Origin: an uncultured Haliea sp.
GTDB lineage: Bacteria; Pseudomonadota; Gammaproteobacteria; Pseudomonadales; Halieaceae
Length of the DNA stretch: 38,845 bases
Reading direction: 5' to 3'
Assembly (NCBI GenBank): GCA_913062625.1
Contig: CAJXWP010000019.1
Location: 1 to 38,845, forward strand
Shown here: piece after piece, positions 35,851 to 38,845 of the stretch
Layout: each line of letters starts with the position of its first letter
How positions within the stretch are numbered: the first letter of the stretch is position 1
Notes under the pieces: model-generated
Databases searched by the model: none
The model's input: only the letters and a program-made list of their open reading frames with translations
Told to the model about the DNA's origin: nothing
Program-made: the position numbers and the translations under genes

Positions 35851-36174
35851 ATGATTGTCCAGCAACAGATAGAGCAGCAACTTCAGAGCAGATTTTCCCC
35901 AGTATTTCGGGAGGTCACTAATGAAAGTTATCTGCATAGTGTGCCGCCTGATTCAGAAACCCATTTTCGAGTGGTGATTGTCAGTAGCAGTTTTGAGGAG
36001 TGCTCCAGGGTTGCCCGGCATCAGCAAGTCTATGCTGTTCTAGCGTTACAGCTGGCGGGACCGGTACATGCTCTCGCCTTACATACGTACACACCTGCCG
36101 AATGGGAGGCGCGCGAGCAGGTAGTTCAGGCTTCGCCAGATTGCCTCGGTGGCAGTAAAGCTGACCCAACCTAG
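35851..36174 (+). CDS. BolA-family protein
   Basis: This 107-residue BolA-type protein includes FRVVIVSSSFEECSRVARHQQVYAVL and the C-terminal PVHALALHTYTPAEWE with the invariant histidine used to bind Fe-S clusters with monothiol glutaredoxins. BolA proteins link iron-sulfur status and stress to gene control and morphology. The ATG at 35851 fits the promoter at 35780-35809. It is followed after 9 bases by trhO, so the two are very probably one transcript; the pairing suggests a shared link to sulfur or iron handling, which is inference. Confidence 0.93.
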   Translation: MIVQQQIEQQLQSRFSPVFREVTNESYLHSVPPDSETHFRVVIVSSSFEECSRVARHQQVYAVLALQLAGPVHALALHTYTPAEWEAREQVVQASPDCLGGSKADPT

Positions 36175-36183
36175 GGTAATATA

Positions 36184-37137
36184 ATGGACTCAGTTGTCGT
36201 TGCGACGCTCTATAAATTTGTCACCTTAGAAGATTACCACGAGTGTCGTGAGCCTCTGCTGGACGCGTGCGTAACGGCGGGAGTGCGGGGCACCATACTG
36301 CTGGCACGTGAGGGCATCAATGGCACTATTGCAGGCAGCAAGGAAGGCGTCGAGTGCGTTATTGCTTACCTGCGCAGTGATTTTCGCCTGGCGGATCTAG
36401 AGCACAAGGAATCCTGCGACGACCATGTGCCTTTTTATCGTATGAAGGTCAAGTTGAAGAAAGAAATAGTTACAATGGGTGTGATGGGAGTTGATCCCAA
36501 TACGCGTGTCGGGACGTATGTCAGTCCTCAGAATTGGAATGATTTAGTCAGCGATCCTGACGTTTTTTTAATCGATACGCGCAATGATTATGAATGTGAC
36601 ATTGGCAGTTTTAGTGGTGCTATAGATCCGCGCACTCAAAACTTTCGAGAATTCCCGGATTTTGTTCGCGCGAATCTTGACCCTGCTAAACATAAAAAAG
36701 TCGCGATGTTTTGCACCGGAGGAATTCGCTGTGAAAAAGCCTCTGCCTTTATGCTTAATGAAGGCTTCGAGGAGGTATATCACCTTCAAGGCGGCATTTT
36801 GAAATACCTCGAGGAGGTACCGCAGGAGGACAGTATTTGGGAGGGCGAGTGTTTTGTCTTCGACAACAGAGTTTCGGTTGATCATCAGCTAGAGAAAGGG
36901 CGATATGATCAATGTTTTGGTTGTCGTCATCCTATCACGTCGGAAGAGAAGCAATCTGGTCAGTACGAAGCGGGGGTGTGCTGTCCTCATTGCTACGATG
37001 CTCTGACGACGGATCAGGCATCGCGCTTCAGAGAGCGCCAGAGGCAGGTAGAGCTAGCCACACTGCGGGGCGAACCTCATGTCGGTGCACCACCGCCAGC
37101 ACGTCAGCAGTCCAAAGTGAAAATCGACCTAGACTGA
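36184..37137 (+). CDS. trhO: tRNA uridine(34) hydroxylase, rhodanese-like (TrhO/YceA)
   Basis: This 317-residue protein matches TrhO, which hydroxylates U34 of certain tRNAs in a prephenate-independent, oxygen-dependent way. The N-terminal domain holds [12 protein letters not shown], and the rhodanese domain has the active-site loop [16 protein letters not shown] with Cys177. A C-terminal zinc-binding cluster shows CFGCRHPI and CCPHCYD (CxxC pairs). Length matches the family. It follows the bolA-type gene by 9 bases. Confidence 0.95.
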   Translation: MDSVVVATLYKFVTLEDYHECREPLLDACVTAGVRGTILLAREGINGTIAGSKEGVECVIAYLRSDFRLADLEHKESCDDHVPFYRMKVKLKKEIVTMGVMGVDPNTRVGTYVSPQNWNDLVSDPDVFLIDTRNDYECDIGSFSGAIDPRTQNFREFPDFVRANLDPAKHKKVAMFCTGGIRCEKASAFMLNEGFEEVYHLQGGILKYLEEVPQEDSIWEGECFVFDNRVSVDHQLEKGRYDQCFGCRHPITSEEKQSGQYEAGVCCPHCYDALTTDQASRFRERQRQVELATLRGEPHVGAPPPARQQSKVKIDLD

Positions 37138-37167
37138 TCGCTTTACCTGCCGTAATAGTCTTGCCGA

Positions 37168-37911
37168 TTATTTCAGATAAAGATTAATAGCGTTTCTGAA
37201 TTTACTCACTGGAACAAAGGTGCTGCGTCCCTCGCCATTACCTTGAGAGATGACGCCGCACAGTAGCGGTTCTGCGCTTTTTGAAAGTTGTATGACTGCA
37301 CCACCTGAGGCGCCCTTATGGGCCATACAATCGGTGTCGCCGAGACTGCGCTGTTGGTGGTAAATGACGCAGGCAGGGTCGAACGTCAGCGTCTCACCAG
37401 AATCGCCTATACCACTGTCGCGAGAGTAGCCAGCCATGGTCACTGTCCGATCGGGATCCGCAATGTGAGGATGAACGTTTAAAGCGATAATCTGCTGTGA
37501 GCTTATGTTGCGGCGCAAGCGTAAAATGGCCCAATCGGCGTGCATTCCGCCGCCATCGGCTAAGCGCAAAGCTTCTCGCTTCACTGGCTCGCCTGAGCGT
37601 GTCAGCGCTGTAAAGAGGATTGGTTTACTCAGATCGCTATATAGCTCGATGCAGTGCCATGCAGTGATAATGATATTGGCATCGTGTTGAGTGGTGTTGG
37701 ACACTAGGGTGGCACTGCAATCTTCCATATAGTGTGAGCGATGGCCATCACGATAGCGCTGCCCCGGTACTTGTAGCTTGCCGACCGCACGCAGCCAAGG
37801 TGAAGACTCGGAGGAAAACACCTGCCGTGAGTCTGCCGACTCCGTTGTGCTCGAAAGCAACAGGATACATAGCATTGACAGCGTTGCTGAATATTTTTGG
37901 TGGTGTCTCAT
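37168..37911 (-). CDS. Secreted trypsin-like serine protease
   Basis: This 247-residue S1-family protease has an N-terminal signal peptide (hydrophobic core LSMLCILLLSSTTESA, cleavage likely near residue 26) and the catalytic triad His86 (ITAWHC), Asp126 (ADWAIL) and Ser202 (GASGGAV). Cysteine pairs C65-C87 and C181-C195 suggest disulfides, fitting export. The substrate is unknown. Its ATG overlaps the stop of the upstream MFS-like stub as AATGA, so its translation is coupled to that short gene. It is convergent with trhO. Confidence 0.9.
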   Translation of the reverse strand: MRHHQKYSATLSMLCILLLSSTTESADSRQVFSSESSPWLRAVGKLQVPGQRYRDGHRSHYMEDCSATLVSNTTQHDANIIITAWHCIELYSDLSKPILFTALTRSGEPVKREALRLADGGGMHADWAILRLRRNISSQQIIALNVHPHIADPDRTVTMAGYSRDSGIGDSGETLTFDPACVIYHQQRSLGDTDCMAHKGASGGAVIQLSKSAEPLLCGVISQGNGEGRSTFVPVSKFRNAINLYLK

Positions 37912-38174
37912 TTTACCTGCCGATCTGCCGCATCGACTTTAGTTCTTTCGACCATCAAGCACGAGGCAAGTGCGAGCATGTAACCGCTGATTACCCAGTG
38001 CAGGTCCGCCGCAGTGACAGCAAATTGCAGCGCGGCGGCGGGGCGTGCTGTCATAACAGCGTAGAAATCGAGGTTAACGGCAAACATGATCATTGCTGCG
38101 GTAATGACGATATAGTGCAGATTCAGATCGTTTTTGAGCGAGGAATGCATCGCCGCAATTATAAGGCAAAGCAA
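37908..38174 (-). CDS. Short membrane protein resembling the start of an MFS (DHA2-type) transporter
   Basis: This 88-residue frame reads, after a short leader, like the first two membrane helices of a DHA2-type drug:proton antiporter: VITAAMIMFAVNLDFYAVM, then LHWVISGYMLALASCLMV in the place of the usual LDxTIVN and LQWVxxxYxLxxA motifs. It stops where motif A would begin. Either it is a decayed remnant of a transporter or a small protein kept for coupled translation of the protease downstream, with which it shares an ATGA overlap. The upstream sequence has no convincing ribosome-binding site. Confidence 0.5.
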   Translation of the reverse strand: MLCLIIAAMHSSLKNDLNLHYIVITAAMIMFAVNLDFYAVMTARPAAALQFAVTAADLHWVISGYMLALASCLMVERTKVDAADRQVK

Positions 38175-38247
38175 AGAATTTGCATTAGCAGATTTAATTT
38201 TTTATATAAAGATAGCCGCTAAATACGAGGCTGCTTTTTGCTTGTTC

Positions 38248-38278
38248 AGCCCCCCCTTTATATTGCAAAGAGGGGGCT
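38248..38278. terminator. GC-rich hairpin after the chitin-binding gene
   Basis: AGCCCCC (38248-38254) pairs with GGGGGCT (38272-38278), with one C/A mismatch and then C-TTT/AAA-G before a 7-base loop. It lies about 50 bases after the chitin-binding gene's stop on the minus strand. No T-run follows on either strand, so it is a probable but imperfect terminator. Confidence 0.5.
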
Positions 38279-38329
38279 TGAAAGGACTAAAACGTATCTC
38301 GAAAACGGGGGATGGAGCCCCCGCCTATA

Positions 38330-38845
38330 TTAGCAAGATGGAGCAGGGCCAACCAACGACCATACCTCGGGGCTTGCCAGCGGTGAAGAGCCAAGTGTCC
38401 ACCAATTGGCGCGATAGACATTGCCCTGAAATACTGCCTCTCTGCCCTCAAGAAAGATCGTAGACGCAGAGTAGTCGAGGCGCACCTCAGAGACCAGTTC
38501 GAATGCATTCGTTGCATCAGGCGCAACATCAACGGTCCACCATTTGGCTTTATAGACCAAACCGTTAAAGCTCACGATTTCACCGCCGGTGTAAATTGTG
38601 GCGGAGTTGAAGGCAGGTTGCATAGACGCCGTTGGATCAGATGCATCGCAGGAATCCGACTCATTGCCTACGGGTGTTTCTGCAGTAGCCGCCGCGAGAG
38701 TGACGTTGGCCGTATTCTGGATCGTAGCATTACCTTGAATGGCAGTAGCAACAACAACCAAAGTTAACTCGCCAGCGAATGCTTCATGCACGTGCAGCTT
38801 TAGATCGACGGTTTGCGCAGACGCAATGGGCTCAGGTGCATCACA
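38330..38845 (-). CDS. 3' end of a secreted protein with two chitin-binding (CBM5/12-like) modules
   Basis: The frame is open to the window edge, so the gene begins outside; 171 codons are visible. The upstream part (TVDLKLHVHEAFAGELT, then GNATIQNTANVTLAAATAET) looks like a beta-sandwich domain. Two modules follow with the CBM5/12 signature: ATIYTGGEIVSFNGLVYKAKWWT and ASTIFLEGREAVFQGNVYRANWWT, split here only by sequence, each with the aromatic YxAxWWT core that stacks on chitin. A GTG inside the frame at 38789-38791 could be mistaken for its start, but the frame runs on beyond it. The protein is probably secreted; the catalytic part, if any, is beyond the window. Confidence 0.8.
   Translation of the reverse strand, partial: CDAPEPIASAQTVDLKLHVHEAFAGELTLVVVATAIQGNATIQNTANVTLAAATAETPVGNESDSCDASDPTASMQPAFNSATIYTGGEIVSFNGLVYKAKWWTVDVAPDATNAFELVSEVRLDYSASTIFLEGREAVFQGNVYRANWWTLGSSPLASPEVWSLVGPAPSC

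Noticed and set aside
38134-38463. A 109-codon plus-strand frame over the hairpin and chitin-binding gene
   Set aside because: It has no ribosome-binding site or recognisable domain, and overlaps two minus-strand features.
1-38845. CRISPR arrays, insertion sequences, prophage genes, tRNA or rRNA genes
   Set aside because: I saw no regularly spaced direct repeats, transposase or integrase-like proteins, cloverleaf sequences or rRNA signatures while reading the window; a tRNA scan was not possible here.

Overview
The window looks like a chromosomal stretch of a marine-type gammaproteobacterium with moderate G+C (judged by eye). The evidence is a set of gamma-typical housekeeping genes (rapA, holC-valS, pepA, trhO, a ribosome modulation factor) combined with glcDEF, a CYP153-type P450 and a wax-ester synthase, a mix common in Cellvibrionales-like bacteria (Halieaceae/Spongiibacteraceae). 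The taxonomic guess is inference. There is no phage, insertion sequence, CRISPR array, rRNA or tRNA that I can recognise.

Layout. 1-350: a cold-shock protein gene with a structured leader and a good terminator. 351-7244 (minus): a tight six-gene moxR-DUF58-DUF4381-batA-batBC-batD operon, with almost every junction overlapping. 7245-8094: a long leader with inverted repeats, and a small rmf gene inside what otherwise looks like an intergenic gap. 8095-8436: a PhnA-type zinc-ribbon protein. 8495-12183 (minus): glcD-glcE-glcF for glycolate oxidation; glcD lacks a normal start codon where the family's N terminus should begin. 12429-18212: a catabolic block with an SDR oxidoreductase, a CYP153-like alkane hydroxylase, a propionyl/acetyl-CoA synthetase-like enzyme and a second P450 of the CYP124/125/142-like group. 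Two palindromes sit in its regulatory gaps. 18403-22113 (minus): tatD-type nuclease then rapA. 22268-23956 (minus): a wax-ester synthase/diacylglycerol acyltransferase with an unusual lysine-rich tail. 24245-26121: a methyltransferase, a remnant of a TetR-type regulator, a membrane-anchored cold-shock-domain protein and a further cold-shock protein. 26213-31585 (minus): RDD protein, pepA, holC, valS. 31689-33768: a two-component system. 33840-35770: a divergent pair, an unrecognised repeat-tailed protein and an AraC-type regulator. 35851-37137: bolA-type gene and trhO behind a clear promoter. 37168-38845 (minus): a secreted trypsin-like protease coupled to a short MFS-like stub, and the 3' end of a protein with two chitin-binding modules cut by the window edge.

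How it fits together. CYP153 (alkane to alcohol), the SDR (alcohol or ketone chemistry), the CoA ligase (acid activation) and the WS/DGAT (storage of fatty alcohol and acyl-CoA as wax ester) could form a route from hydrocarbon or lipid to storage lipid. This is inferred from family membership and proximity. No ferredoxin or ferredoxin reductase for the P450s is encoded here, so redox partners must lie elsewhere. The glycolate genes and the chitin-binding protein fit a life on algal exudate and particles.
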